A DNA stretch of 64,000 bases from Planctomycetota bacterium. GTDB lineage: Bacteria > Planctomycetota > UBA1135 > UBA2386. Made by a program: the position numbers and the translations under genes. Below are positions 50,051-58,565 of the stretch, in pieces; position 1 is the stretch's first letter; every line of letters begins with the position of its first letter. The notes beneath the pieces are model-generated. The model saw only the letters and a list, made by a program, of their open reading frames with translations, was not told the origin of the DNA and made no database searches. The stretch lies in assembly GCA_028281765.1 (NCBI GenBank), contig JANQJF010000061.1:62001-126000 (forward strand), written 5' to 3'.

Positions 50051-50809
50051 ATGTCCGACGACTCCGAGCCCACAGGTCGCCCCGCACTCTCGGCGCGTGC
50101 GCGTGGACTTTGCCGTGAGTTCGGATCGGCGGCGCCGCTCCTGTTGTGGGCGGTCGGCGGGCCGCTGCTCGGATTGCTGGTTCTCGGTGCGACGTCGGCG
50201 AGTTGGTTGCCGATGTGCGACGACGGGCCAGGGTCGCTGTTCGCGTTCTTGGTCATCGGCTCGCTCATGGCCGCGCTGTGCCTCGTGCCGACGCACATGA
50301 CCTCCCTGTTGGCGGGGTACCTGTTCGGGACGTGGGCGGGCGCGCTGAGCGGCTTCCTCGTGGTCTTCTTCGCCGCGATCCTCGGCTTCGCGGGGTTCTC
50401 GCGCATCGTCGGCGATCGCGTCATGGAGTCGGTCGGCGCGATGCCGCGTGCCGCGACCGTGCATCGTGCGCTGTTCGGGCGCAGCACGGGGCGGACGATC
50501 TGGCTGATCACCCTGCTGCGCCTGTCGCCGGTGATGCCGTTCGCGGCGACCAACCTGCTGATGGCGTCGTTCCGGGTTCGCGCATGGGTCTTCCTGTGCG
50601 CGACGATACTCGGCGTGTCCCCGCGCTCGATCGGCGTCGCGATGGTCGGGGCGCAGCTCTCGGATCTCGATTGGAGTGCAGGTGGGAGCGTGTGGTCGAC
50701 GATCGTCGCGATCGCTTCGACGCTACTCGTGGTTTGGCTGATCGGTCGCTACGCGCGGGCGGCGTTGCGACGTGAGACGGCAAGCCACGTCGAAGGCGAG
50801 GTTGCGTGA
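50051..50809 (+). CDS. TVP38/TMEM64-family (VTT domain) membrane protein
   Basis: A 252-residue protein with five or six membrane helices. The VTT/SNARE-associated motif is visible: LLAGYLFGTWAGALSGFLVVF near residue 85, then LLRLSPVMPFAATNLLMASF near residue 160. Such proteins are related to DedA and are proposed lipid scramblases or transporters. The start at the ATG 50051 avoids an upstream non-hydrophobic extension. Its stop overlaps the next GTG start (GTGA) by 4 bases, suggesting a link with the ACP phosphodiesterase homologue. Confidence 0.85.
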   Translation: MSDDSEPTGRPALSARARGLCREFGSAAPLLLWAVGGPLLGLLVLGATSASWLPMCDDGPGSLFAFLVIGSLMAALCLVPTHMTSLLAGYLFGTWAGALSGFLVVFFAAILGFAGFSRIVGDRVMESVGAMPRAATVHRALFGRSTGRTIWLITLLRLSPVMPFAATNLLMASFRVRAWVFLCATILGVSPRSIGVAMVGAQLSDLDWSAGGSVWSTIVAIASTLLVVWLIGRYARAALRRETASHVEGEVA

Positions 50810-51390
50810 ACTGGCTTGCGCACCTCCGCCTGGCACAGGGCGAATCGCTCGTGCGCGTCGGCAACCTCGCCGGGGACTTCGTGCGTGGCGTCGAGGTCGC
50901 CGGTCTGCATCCGGAGTTGCAGCGCGGCATCGAGCATCACCGAGCGATCGATCGCTTCGTCGACCGACATCCGGTGTTCCTGCGCGGTCGCGATCGTCTG
51001 GCGGCACCGTATCGCCGGTTCGCGGGCGTGGCGCTCGACGTGTTCTTCGACCACTTCCTGGCGCGGGATTGGGAGCGGCATGGCGATGGCCGCGCCCTCG
51101 ACGAGTTCGTCGACGTCGTGCACGCCGAGCTCGAAGAGCATCGCGAGCTGCTGCCGCCCGACCTGTTGCGGCTGCACGAGCGCATGCAGGAGCACCGCTG
51201 GCTGACGATGTACGGCCGGCTGGAAGGGATCGAACGCGTGCTACGCGCGATGGCGAAGCGCAGCCGCCGTGCCGCACCGCTCGCGACGGTGACCGACGAG
51301 TTGCGGCGCAACTACGGCGAGCTCGAGAGTGACTTTCGCGAGCTGTGGCCCGAACTCCTGGCGTGGTCGCGGGCGCGCAGCGACTCGTAG
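50806..51390 (+). CDS. acpH: ACP phosphodiesterase (AcpH/DUF479) homologue
   Basis: A 194-residue protein from a GTG at 50806, overlapping the VTT gene by 4 bases. The family N-terminus MNWLAHLRLA is clear, followed by GNLAGDFVRG (metal-binding Asp), RGIEHHRAIDRFVDRHP (His/Asp cluster) and DVFFDHFLARDW. AcpH removes the 4'-phosphopantetheine arm from acyl carrier protein; some homologues have other phosphodiester or phosphate targets. Metal-binding residues appear intact. It could act on the window's ACP, but they are 46 kb apart. Confidence 0.86.
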   Translation: MNWLAHLRLAQGESLVRVGNLAGDFVRGVEVAGLHPELQRGIEHHRAIDRFVDRHPVFLRGRDRLAAPYRRFAGVALDVFFDHFLARDWERHGDGRALDEFVDVVHAELEEHRELLPPDLLRLHERMQEHRWLTMYGRLEGIERVLRAMAKRSRRAAPLATVTDELRRNYGELESDFRELWPELLAWSRARSDS

Positions 51391-51472
51391 GCACGCTTCG
51401 ACTCTGGGCACGGGGCGACTTTTCGACGGGGCCGTGTTCGGTGTGTTGGCGCGTGACGCTGAATACGTCGAC

Positions 51473-52894
51473 ATGAACCGACTCAAGACTCTCGTCGCGG
51501 CTCTCGCGTGCTCCGTACCCGGCTCCGGTCAGGGTTTCGTCCAGGGCGATCTCTACCTCTACACCCCCCTCGCGACCGGGCTGAGCTCGGGCAACGGTGG
51601 CGTCGTGCGGATCGATCCCGCGACGGGCGCCACGAGCCTCGTCGCGGGACCCTTCGGCGCGAACATACGTCGTGACCAGATCGCGTACGATTCGTTTCGT
51701 GACGCGCTGCTGTTCTCGGTGACGACGTCGAATCATCCGGTTGCCCCGGCGCTCTACGCCATGGACGCGGCGGGAGTGATGGTGAACTTGGGCTTCGGCG
51801 ATCGCGCGTTCTACTGCCTGGCGCCGACTGGCGACGGGCGCGTGTACGTTCGTCAGAATCCGGCCAATCCAGGCGGGGCGGTGCTGTACCTCGACGCGGG
51901 GAACCAGCTGCGCGCGCTGTTCGACGCGAGCGGAGTGCAGCCGTTCGAGTTCGTGCCCGGGAGCAACCTCGACTTCGAGCAGCTGACCTATCATGCCCCA
52001 TCCAACGCGTTGATCGCGTTCGCGCGATCGGGGAGTCCGCTGTGTGGCGGCGGGACTTCGACCAGCGTCGTCGCGTATCGTGCGCCGCTGTCCGCCGACG
52101 GAGCACGCGTCGTCGGTCCCGTGACGTGCGAGACGTTCGAGGTCAGCCCGAGCGCGGAGCGCCCGGTCGGGCTGAGCCCTCTGCCCGGTGGCGATCTCCT
52201 GCTCGTCGTCGACACGAGCAGCAACCAGCTCGAACCACGGATGGTGCGGGTCGATCCCTTCTCTCTCGCAATGACGCCGTTTGCGAGCAACCAGCACGTG
52301 TTCGCAGCCGCGACGAACGCCGGCTGCTTCTCCACGCGAATCGGGAAGGCCGTCGTGCTCGACACCGGTGGCGATCAGCTTCGCGCGTTCGCGTTCGGCG
52401 AGACGGGAGGCGGCACGATCATCACGCCAGTAGGCGGCCAGCACGTATCGCCGCCGGGCGGGAGTGGCGAAGCGGCGACCATGATCGAGATCGACCGTGC
52501 TCCGTGTGCGGGGAGCCTGCGACTGTACGGCGATGCGCTCGTAGGGACCGGGGGCTTCGCTCCATCGCTGAGCGCGACGGGTTGCCCCGTTGCGAACGCG
52601 ACCGTCACGCTGCACGTCGCTTCGGGCCTCGGCGCTACGAACGGTGCCCTGCTCGTCGGCACGATCGAGACGTCGTTCTCGATCCTCGGTGGAACGCTGC
52701 TGGTCGCGCCGCTGTTCTCGGTGCCGATTGCGCTCGGTGGAGCCCCAGGCGCCGCAGGCGACGGACGCCTCGAGATCCCTCTCTCGGTCGGGACGCCGTC
52801 GGTGCCCTCGTTCGTGTTCCAGTCGATGCTGCTCGATCCCGTCGGGCCGTCGGGGCTGTCGATGACGAACGGGCTCGAGGTCGTGTTCGGCTAG
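51473..52894 (+). CDS. secreted beta-propeller-like protein with shared C-terminal module
   Basis: A 473-residue protein; the ATG at 51473 starts a short signal (LKTLVAALACSVPGSGQ). The body (residues 20-370) has repeated strand motifs (VVRIDPATGATSLVAG, ALYAMDAAGVMVNLG, RMVRVDPFSLAMTPFA), typical of NHL/SMP-30-like propellers but without a clear family signature. The final 100 residues (GATNGALLVGTIE, then GDGRLEIPLSVG and MTNGLEVVFG) match the end module seen in other secreted proteins here. No catalytic site recognised. It ends 83 bases before the eCIS-core gene. Confidence 0.72.
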   Translation: MNRLKTLVAALACSVPGSGQGFVQGDLYLYTPLATGLSSGNGGVVRIDPATGATSLVAGPFGANIRRDQIAYDSFRDALLFSVTTSNHPVAPALYAMDAAGVMVNLGFGDRAFYCLAPTGDGRVYVRQNPANPGGAVLYLDAGNQLRALFDASGVQPFEFVPGSNLDFEQLTYHAPSNALIAFARSGSPLCGGGTSTSVVAYRAPLSADGARVVGPVTCETFEVSPSAERPVGLSPLPGGDLLLVVDTSSNQLEPRMVRVDPFSLAMTPFASNQHVFAAATNAGCFSTRIGKAVVLDTGGDQLRAFAFGETGGGTIITPVGGQHVSPPGGSGEAATMIEIDRAPCAGSLRLYGDALVGTGGFAPSLSATGCPVANATVTLHVASGLGATNGALLVGTIETSFSILGGTLLVAPLFSVPIALGGAPGAAGDGRLEIPLSVGTPSVPSFVFQSMLLDPVGPSGLSMTNGLEVVFG

Positions 52895-52966
52895 CCCGTT
52901 CTCGGAGCCGAGATCGGGCGGCGCGTGTCGATATGGGGTAGGATCACGACCGCCGTGTGATCAGCG

Positions 52967-52972
52967 AAGGAG
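52967..52972 (+). promoter_or_regulatory. ribosome binding site deciding the eCIS-core gene start
   Basis: AAGGAG is 5 bases before the ATG at 52978. The frame opens earlier at a GTG (52957) that lacks such a site, so the ATG is preferred. Confidence 0.6.
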
Positions 52973-52977
52973 ACAGC

Positions 52978-54273
52978 ATGCGGTCGAAGGAGACGGTCCG
53001 AGCGCCGAAGGGCGCGCCCCCACAACCACGTGCCCCGAGAGTGCGAACCAGGCCCGTCGAAGAGATGTATCTCGCTCGGACGTCCGTGCTCCTGCAGCGG
53101 GTGCAGCGCGCTCCGCAGAGCCTGCCGCCCCGTGTGTTGGCCAAGCTGCATGGATCGGTCGGCAATCATGCCATCGGCCAAATGCTGCGACCGAGCCGTG
53201 GCTCGACGCCGCGCGCCGGCGCGATCCTGCCGGAGGGTCTGCGAGCCGGCGCCGAGAGCCTTTCCGGGATCTCGATGTCAGACGTCAGGGTGCACTACAA
53301 CTCGCCGGCGCCGGCCCAGGTGAACGCATCCGCGTATGCGCGCGGTGCCGACATTCATCTCGCGCCGGGCCAAGAGCGTCACCTGCCGCACGAGGCGTGG
53401 CACGTCGTGCAGCAGAAGCAAGGACGCGTGGCGCAGACGGCGCGGTTGGGGAACACACCGATCAACGACGACGGAGGGCTCGAGCGCGAGGCGGACGTGA
53501 TGGGCGCCCGGGCGTTGTCGCGAGGCTCGAGTTGGGAGCGCGCGCCGGGGACCGAAGCCGTGTTGCGGGATGTAGAGGTGTCCGGTGCGCGTAGTCCGGT
53601 TCAACGTGGTGGTGTATTCTCGACGCCGAGCTCGGACACGACCGAGGACATCGAGTCCACGGAGTCGACTGCCACCACGGATTCAAAGACGACGACGGAG
53701 TCGGCCAAGACCGAGGGGCCGGACGAGCCGGAGTTCGTGACCGTTCAGGTCAACCTGACGAACAAGGGCGAGGAGAACCTGGCGGGGCACTCCTCGCTCG
53801 AGTTCCAGGTTTCCGAGAACGAAGTAGTCTGTGTCGACAGTTACCTGGAGCAGGCCGACTACGAGATGGTCACTGAGAATCTTCCCAAGGCCCTGGCTGG
53901 GAAGACCAACGCGAAGTTCAACGTGACTGTTTCCCGCCAGGCCTCGTTCAGCGGCGACGGGTTCTTCACGACGTTTGCCGTTCCGCGCGCTGAAGCTCTC
54001 CAGATGGCCAAGCGGGCAGATGAGTGGAAGGGGCGCCAACTGAGGTGGAACGCCCAGATGAACTGTACCACGCCCGTCAAGGCCGTCTTGAACATGCGGC
54101 CAGGCAAACTGTTCAACACACCGACTGGCACCCTCGTTCAGTCCATGGGCAGGACTCCAGGCGGGAGAGCCGGGAAGGCTGTCGCGTTCGGGGTCGGTGC
54201 GATTACGGCCGCGTCCGTCGCGTACAGCAATTCGAAGAGTTCGACCTCGAAGCCGCCGACCGGCTCGAAGTAG
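52978..54273 (+). CDS. eCIS-core (DUF4157) effector-like protein with C-terminal permuted papain-like domain
   Basis: A 431-residue protein without signal peptide. Residues about 75-150 form the DUF4157 domain: LPEGLRAGAESLSGISMSDVR, then VHYNS, ARGADIHLAPGQE and the metallopeptidase-like LPHEAWHVVQQKQG (His138, Glu139, His142). This domain marks toxins loaded into extracellular contractile injection systems. A Ser/Thr/Glu-rich linker follows, then from about 245 a second domain with LAGHSSLEF (His271) and NCTTPVKAVL (Cys363). A His first and an N-C-T/x motif later is the order of permuted NlpC/P60-like or LRAT-like enzymes; that is my inference. A hydrophobic helix lies at about 400-418. No injection-system genes are nearby. 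The C-terminal half is visibly AT-richer than the N-terminal half. Confidence 0.85.
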   Translation: MRSKETVRAPKGAPPQPRAPRVRTRPVEEMYLARTSVLLQRVQRAPQSLPPRVLAKLHGSVGNHAIGQMLRPSRGSTPRAGAILPEGLRAGAESLSGISMSDVRVHYNSPAPAQVNASAYARGADIHLAPGQERHLPHEAWHVVQQKQGRVAQTARLGNTPINDDGGLEREADVMGARALSRGSSWERAPGTEAVLRDVEVSGARSPVQRGGVFSTPSSDTTEDIESTESTATTDSKTTTESAKTEGPDEPEFVTVQVNLTNKGEENLAGHSSLEFQVSENEVVCVDSYLEQADYEMVTENLPKALAGKTNAKFNVTVSRQASFSGDGFFTTFAVPRAEALQMAKRADEWKGRQLRWNAQMNCTTPVKAVLNMRPGKLFNTPTGTLVQSMGRTPGGRAGKAVAFGVGAITAASVAYSNSKSSTSKPPTGSK

Positions 54274-54293
54274 AAGCGAAGCCTTCTCGAGAC

Positions 54294-55124
54294 CTACGCC
54301 GCCCCGAGAATCTCGCGTACATCGCGCGCGATCGTCTCGCCGATCGAAGTCAGCGGCAGGTCGTTCGGGTCTGTGCCGAATGGCTCCTCGATCTCCGTCG
54401 CGAGGAGCTCGAGTCCCATCGTCGCGAAGAATGCGAGCATCGAGGCAATCACCGCGCCGTAGCCGAATTCGCCGACGAGACCGAACGGCATCACGAGCGC
54501 GTAGAGCACGACGAACTGCTTCACGTACGACGAGTAGCTGAACGGGATCGGGGTCTTGCGGATCCGCTCACACTTGCCGAGCACGTCGTCGAACGCTTGC
54601 AGCAGCGGCTGCAGCGTGATGCGCGCGCCATCCGCGAGGTGGCCCGCTTCGATGTCGGCGTGCACGTCGCGGTGCAGCGCGGTGAGCAGGCGATTGGGCT
54701 CGTGGTCGCCGACGAAATCACGCGGCTTCCGCAGGTGCTCCTTGAGCATCTCCGGAAACTCCGCGATGTGTTCGGCGTAGACCGACCGTCGCTCCGGCGC
54801 CGTCGACAGCAGTTGCGCATCGAGCTGGTGCGCGAGCCCGCGCGAGACGTTGACCAGATGTCCCCAGACCTTGCGCCCTTCCCACCACCGGTCGTACGCC
54901 GTGTTGGTGCGGAAGACGAGCAGCAGGCCGAGGATGATGCCGAGGATCGAGAGGAATGACGGACCGAGCGGCACGGCGACCCGGAACACGTCTTGCTCGA
55001 TCCAGACGACGAGCGCGGCCCAGACACCGGCGCCGATGACGTCGAGGATCAACGTCCGGAACACCGGGCTTCGCTGAAACTCGAAGAGGACTCGCCACCA
55101 CTGTTTGGGTTCGTAGGGGATCAT
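54294..55124 (-). CDS. bestrophin-like (UPF0187) membrane channel protein
   Basis: A 276-residue protein with the bestrophin N-terminal pattern (FRTLILDVIGAGVWAALVVW) and the block FLSILGIILGLLLVFRTNTAYDRWWEGRKVWG, then KTPIPFSYSSYVKQFVVLYAL. About four membrane helices are visible, near residues 22-43, 53-72, 205-225 and 232-252. Bacterial bestrophins form pentameric ion channels. The C-terminal ELLATEIEEPFGTDPNDLPL motif is well conserved. It converges on the eCIS-core gene, 20 bases away, and diverges from the next secreted-protein gene. Confidence 0.88.
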   Translation of the reverse strand: MIPYEPKQWWRVLFEFQRSPVFRTLILDVIGAGVWAALVVWIEQDVFRVAVPLGPSFLSILGIILGLLLVFRTNTAYDRWWEGRKVWGHLVNVSRGLAHQLDAQLLSTAPERRSVYAEHIAEFPEMLKEHLRKPRDFVGDHEPNRLLTALHRDVHADIEAGHLADGARITLQPLLQAFDDVLGKCERIRKTPIPFSYSSYVKQFVVLYALVMPFGLVGEFGYGAVIASMLAFFATMGLELLATEIEEPFGTDPNDLPLTSIGETIARDVREILGAA

Positions 55125-55276
55125 GTGCGGCTCACGGAGCGAGGAGAGCGCGGATGCTAGTCAGAACTCGCACGCCAGTCGCGCTCGACTTCGTCGACGG
55201 TCGGAGCGACGGCCCGATGCCCGAGGCGCTTGCGGCCGACCCGAGCCCCGTGCAAGAATCACCGGGAGGAAGAGCC

Positions 55277-56194
55277 ATGACTCGACGACTCTCGATCCCG
55301 TCTACCGCCCTCATTGCGATCCTCGGCATCTCGCAACTCGTAGCGCAGACTCCGAACATCCTGAGGAATGGGGACTTCGACGGAGCGTCCGGCGTGGCCC
55401 ATTGGACCCCGCAAGGCAGCCCACTCAACGTGCAGATCGGGTTGGCCGATGTCGACGGGGATGGGGTCGACTCGCCGTGCCTGACCTTCGATCGCGGTGG
55501 CGCCTTCGATCAAGAGGTTTGGCTCCGCGCGGGATCGTACGCGGTCGGGTGTTCGGCGATGTTGTTCAACGACTTCCCGACCACACCGGTGCCGTCCGGG
55601 AACGGCGGACTCCAAATCGGTGTGACGGTGTTCTTTCCGAGCTGGAACCCGGCTCCGTGGCTGTTGGTCAACGGCGGAGTCTTCACGGATGATCCGACGA
55701 CGCTCGCGGGGACCCGGGCATTCACTCGGCGCGAATTCACGAACCCGATCGACCAGTGGGTTCGGGTCCGGGTCGCCGCGTCCTCGGTCTACGAGGTGAC
55801 GGGAGTGACGGGTCAGTACGCCATCGATGACGTCGTGCTGCAGCCGTCGGAGTCGCCGGCCTTCGACGGCGTCACGTTCTATGGCGGCTCGCAGACGAAC
55901 GGGCTCTTCTGGCTGCGCACGACCGAGATGCCGCAGCTGAGCGCGGCTGCCTTGCTCTGCTCACCCCAGCTTCTGGCGCAGCCGGTTTCGCTGCCGGCGC
56001 TGGACGCCACCTTGTACCTGAACAGCCCGGTCGTCGTCGCCAGTGCGATGCCGCCCGGTTCGCCTGACGGCTTGCTGCTACAGACCACGACGGCGCCATC
56101 CGACGTCGGACCGTTGCACTGGCAGCTCGTCGGGATCGACCCAGCGAGCGGCTCGCTGACGTTGTCGGACTATTTCATGTCCTGGTCGCGGTAG
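55277..56194 (+). CDS. secreted protein of unknown function
   Basis: A 305-residue protein; the ATG at 55277 follows GGGAGGAAGAG and starts a signal peptide (TALIAILGISQLVAQ). The N-terminal half resembles carbohydrate-binding beta-sandwich modules (NILRNGDFDGASGVAHW, IDDVVLQPSE), which often start with a N-G-(D/G)-F-E-like pattern. The C-terminal 100 residues are related to the shared end module (QTNGLFWLRTTEMPQLSAA). A carbohydrate-binding role is possible but unproved. It ends 7 bases from the converging matrixin-like gene. Confidence 0.7.
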   Translation: MTRRLSIPSTALIAILGISQLVAQTPNILRNGDFDGASGVAHWTPQGSPLNVQIGLADVDGDGVDSPCLTFDRGGAFDQEVWLRAGSYAVGCSAMLFNDFPTTPVPSGNGGLQIGVTVFFPSWNPAPWLLVNGGVFTDDPTTLAGTRAFTRREFTNPIDQWVRVRVAASSVYEVTGVTGQYAIDDVVLQPSESPAFDGVTFYGGSQTNGLFWLRTTEMPQLSAAALLCSPQLLAQPVSLPALDATLYLNSPVVVASAMPPGSPDGLLLQTTTAPSDVGPLHWQLVGIDPASGSLTLSDYFMSWSR

Positions 56195-56201
56195 CCCGGC
56201 G

Positions 56202-58289
56202 CTACTGTACGTTCAGCGTGATCGCGTTCGTGAAGCGCAGATCCGGAAAGTCCGCGAACACGACGCCCTGCATCGTGAGTTCGAGCGGCCCGCCGAGTCC
56301 GGCCGTCGGGATCGTGATCGGCGCGGTCACGCCCGCCAGCAGTGGCGGGTTCGCGAGGCCGGCTCCGATGCAGGTTTGGCCGAACGGCAAGATCGGGGTC
56401 TGACCGAGTCCGACACCGAGTTGATAGAACAGCGCGCACGCGACCGGACCGCTCGCGACGGACGGTTGCCTGATCTCGATCGTGATCGGCTGCGCGATCG
56501 CGGCATCGAGTCGCCGCTGATAGCCCCCGGTCGTGCCGCTCAAGAACAGCGTGGGTTCGAAGTCGGGGACGCTTCCGTCGGCGCAGGACGGCAGCATCGT
56601 CGGTGGCGTGCAGCCGTGCAGCGGGGACGGGCCGATCAGCGTCGACTGCGGAGTATCCGGTGCGCCGGCCGGCCCGAATGCCGTGTCGCCGCTCGTGGAC
56701 TCGACGGTTACGAACCACTCGATCGTGATGCCACAGACCTGGGGTGGCAATACGGCCTGGTAGTCGTCGCCCCCGACGTGATGCAGCGGCACGGGCTGGG
56801 TTCCGGGTCCGCCGAACGAATACTGCAGCGTCGCCGTCGCGGGATCGGGTGTGTCCGTGATGCCGGTGATCGTGACGTCGACGAGGGTCGAAGACGATGC
56901 GTTCACCGTGGCCGGTGCTCCCTCCGGTAGCGAGATCGAGATCCCGTCGGTCGTCGAGATCGCTTCGACGTCGAGCGAGTACATCTGCGCCGCGTCGGTC
57001 GCGCCACCGAAGACGCGCACGTAGTAGGTGCCTGCGGGCAGGGGGCCGTACCACGCGAGTGTCTCTTCGAATCCGGCTCCGGATTGGTTCTGCGAGGCGA
57101 GCAGTCCGTTCGCGTCATGGAGCTCGAGCCGGAGGTCGCGCTGCTGGCCCGCGTGGAACACGATCGGGGTGCACGGCGGCAGCGGAACCACGGAGTCGCT
57201 CGGCCCGACCTGGTAGGACTCGCCTTCCGGGTTCGCAGACACGGTGATCCGCGCGGTCTCGGTGAGTTCGAATCGGAACCAGTCCTCATCGCCGGCGCCG
57301 TCGATCGTGACGCCGGACACCGAGTGCGTGTTGGACGTCGACGTCAGGAGCGTCGCGTTCGCCAAGGAGTCGTTGTGCTCGAAGCGGTCGCCGTAGTGAC
57401 GCTGGGCTCCGAGGATGTCGTCGAACTGCGGGCCATCCGGTGAGCCCAGCACGAACGGCTCCATCCGCTTCGTGAAGTTGAGCGGGCACACGTACTCCAG
57501 GCCCAGCGTTCGACCGCTGAGGATCGACACCGTGTTGCGCCACCTCGCGAAGTTTGCGCCTGTCGACGTGAAGAAGTCCATGTTGTCGACGTCCAGCACG
57601 ATGTCGCCGCCGGAATTCGGTTCCGTGGCGATACCGATGACGTTGTTCCCCGGACCGCCGCCATCGAGGGTGCGTGCGCAGAACCGGATGTCGCCGCGGA
57701 TGCCGGGCAGGCCCGGAGCGTCGGGGGTGGCGAAGACCGGTGCGCCGTCGTCGTTGGGCTCGTGCACGAGGACGAGCCCGCTGTTCTCGGCCCAGCGCTG
57801 GATCGAAAGATGCACGAGATCCTGCCATGCCGACGTCGATCCGAAGGACGCGTCGAACGTGGCGAACAGCGAACTGCCTTCCGTCGTGCCCACGGCAGTC
57901 ACCGGCGTGCCGTCCGGCACGAAGCTGTAGGTGACCACCGTCGGGTCGCCCTGCTGCAACGGCCCCGGTTGGCTCGCGGTCGCCGTCCATCGAGGATTGA
58001 GTACGAACGAGAGCGCGGCAGGACGAAGCAGGTGAGAGATGGCGGCCGTGTAGTCCGAGGGGCCATCACCCTGGAAACAGGCGTCGAGACCGATCCAGCC
58101 GGGATTGGTCGCTGCGTTCACGAGCGCGTTGCGTCGCTCGAGGGGCAGCGCGTCGAACGCGGCGCGGTCGATGACGTGGGAGACGGACGGATAGCGCGGA
58201 TCGCCGATGCTCACGGACTGGGCCGGGAGCGTTGTCGCGATCGCGCCGAGAACTGCGGCGAAAGCTGCGGAGTACATTGCTGAAGTCAT
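56202..58289 (-). CDS. matrixin-like secreted pseudoprotease with PPC-type domain
   Basis: A 695-residue protein with a signal peptide (FAAVLGAIATTLPAQ). Residues 90-300 follow the layout of a matrixin-type metzincin: a fold leading to NTVSILSGRTLGLEYVC (about 252-268), MEP at 276 (Met-turn position) and DDILGAQRHYGD at 290-301. The zinc motif HExGHxLGLEH aligns exactly with ILSGRTLGLEY (256-266), so all three His and the Glu are replaced by I, L, R and Y. Residues 305-440 form a bacterial pre-peptidase C-terminal-like domain (DEDWFRFELTETARITVSA, GTYYVRVFGG). Then come a Ser/Thr-rich beta domain and the shared end module. The frame is intact, so the loss looks like neofunctionalisation rather than decay. 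Confidence 0.75.
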   Translation of the reverse strand: MTSAMYSAAFAAVLGAIATTLPAQSVSIGDPRYPSVSHVIDRAAFDALPLERRNALVNAATNPGWIGLDACFQGDGPSDYTAAISHLLRPAALSFVLNPRWTATASQPGPLQQGDPTVVTYSFVPDGTPVTAVGTTEGSSLFATFDASFGSTSAWQDLVHLSIQRWAENSGLVLVHEPNDDGAPVFATPDAPGLPGIRGDIRFCARTLDGGGPGNNVIGIATEPNSGGDIVLDVDNMDFFTSTGANFARWRNTVSILSGRTLGLEYVCPLNFTKRMEPFVLGSPDGPQFDDILGAQRHYGDRFEHNDSLANATLLTSTSNTHSVSGVTIDGAGDEDWFRFELTETARITVSANPEGESYQVGPSDSVVPLPPCTPIVFHAGQQRDLRLELHDANGLLASQNQSGAGFEETLAWYGPLPAGTYYVRVFGGATDAAQMYSLDVEAISTTDGISISLPEGAPATVNASSSTLVDVTITGITDTPDPATATLQYSFGGPGTQPVPLHHVGGDDYQAVLPPQVCGITIEWFVTVESTSGDTAFGPAGAPDTPQSTLIGPSPLHGCTPPTMLPSCADGSVPDFEPTLFLSGTTGGYQRRLDAAIAQPITIEIRQPSVASGPVACALFYQLGVGLGQTPILPFGQTCIGAGLANPPLLAGVTAPITIPTAGLGGPLELTMQGVVFADFPDLRFTNAITLNVQ

Positions 58290-58358
58290 GGCGAGTCAGG
58301 TGTCGGGGAGTGCCAGTGACCACGTCGGCGCGATTCGGGATGGCTTCAGAAAAGCGGG

Positions 58359-58404
58359 TCGGGCGGCACATTTCCGCACCGTCCCGAACCGGAACGCCGC
58401 CCGA
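58359..58404. repeat. 9-base inverted repeat in the gap before the DUF1800 gene
   Basis: TCGGGCGGC (58359-58367) and GCCGCCCGA (58396-58404) could pair across a 28-base loop, about 160 bases upstream of the DUF1800 start. In GC-rich DNA this may be chance; it could also be a leader structure or protein site. Confidence 0.3.
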
Positions 58405-58565
58405 TCGAGAATCTCGCTCCGAGAACCGGGCTGCGCGCACCCTCGCATCGGCGATTCCCAACCACTTCCCGCGCAGCGTCACTCGATTGCGCCCAAGCAA
58501 TTCATCGGAACGACCGAAGCGTTCTTCAGCCTTCGATCGACTCCGTCAGCAAAGGAGGGAGCACC

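Noticed and set aside
54273..54294. Short AGAAG/CTTCT inverted repeat between converging genes as terminator
   Set aside because: Five-base stem only, no T-run.
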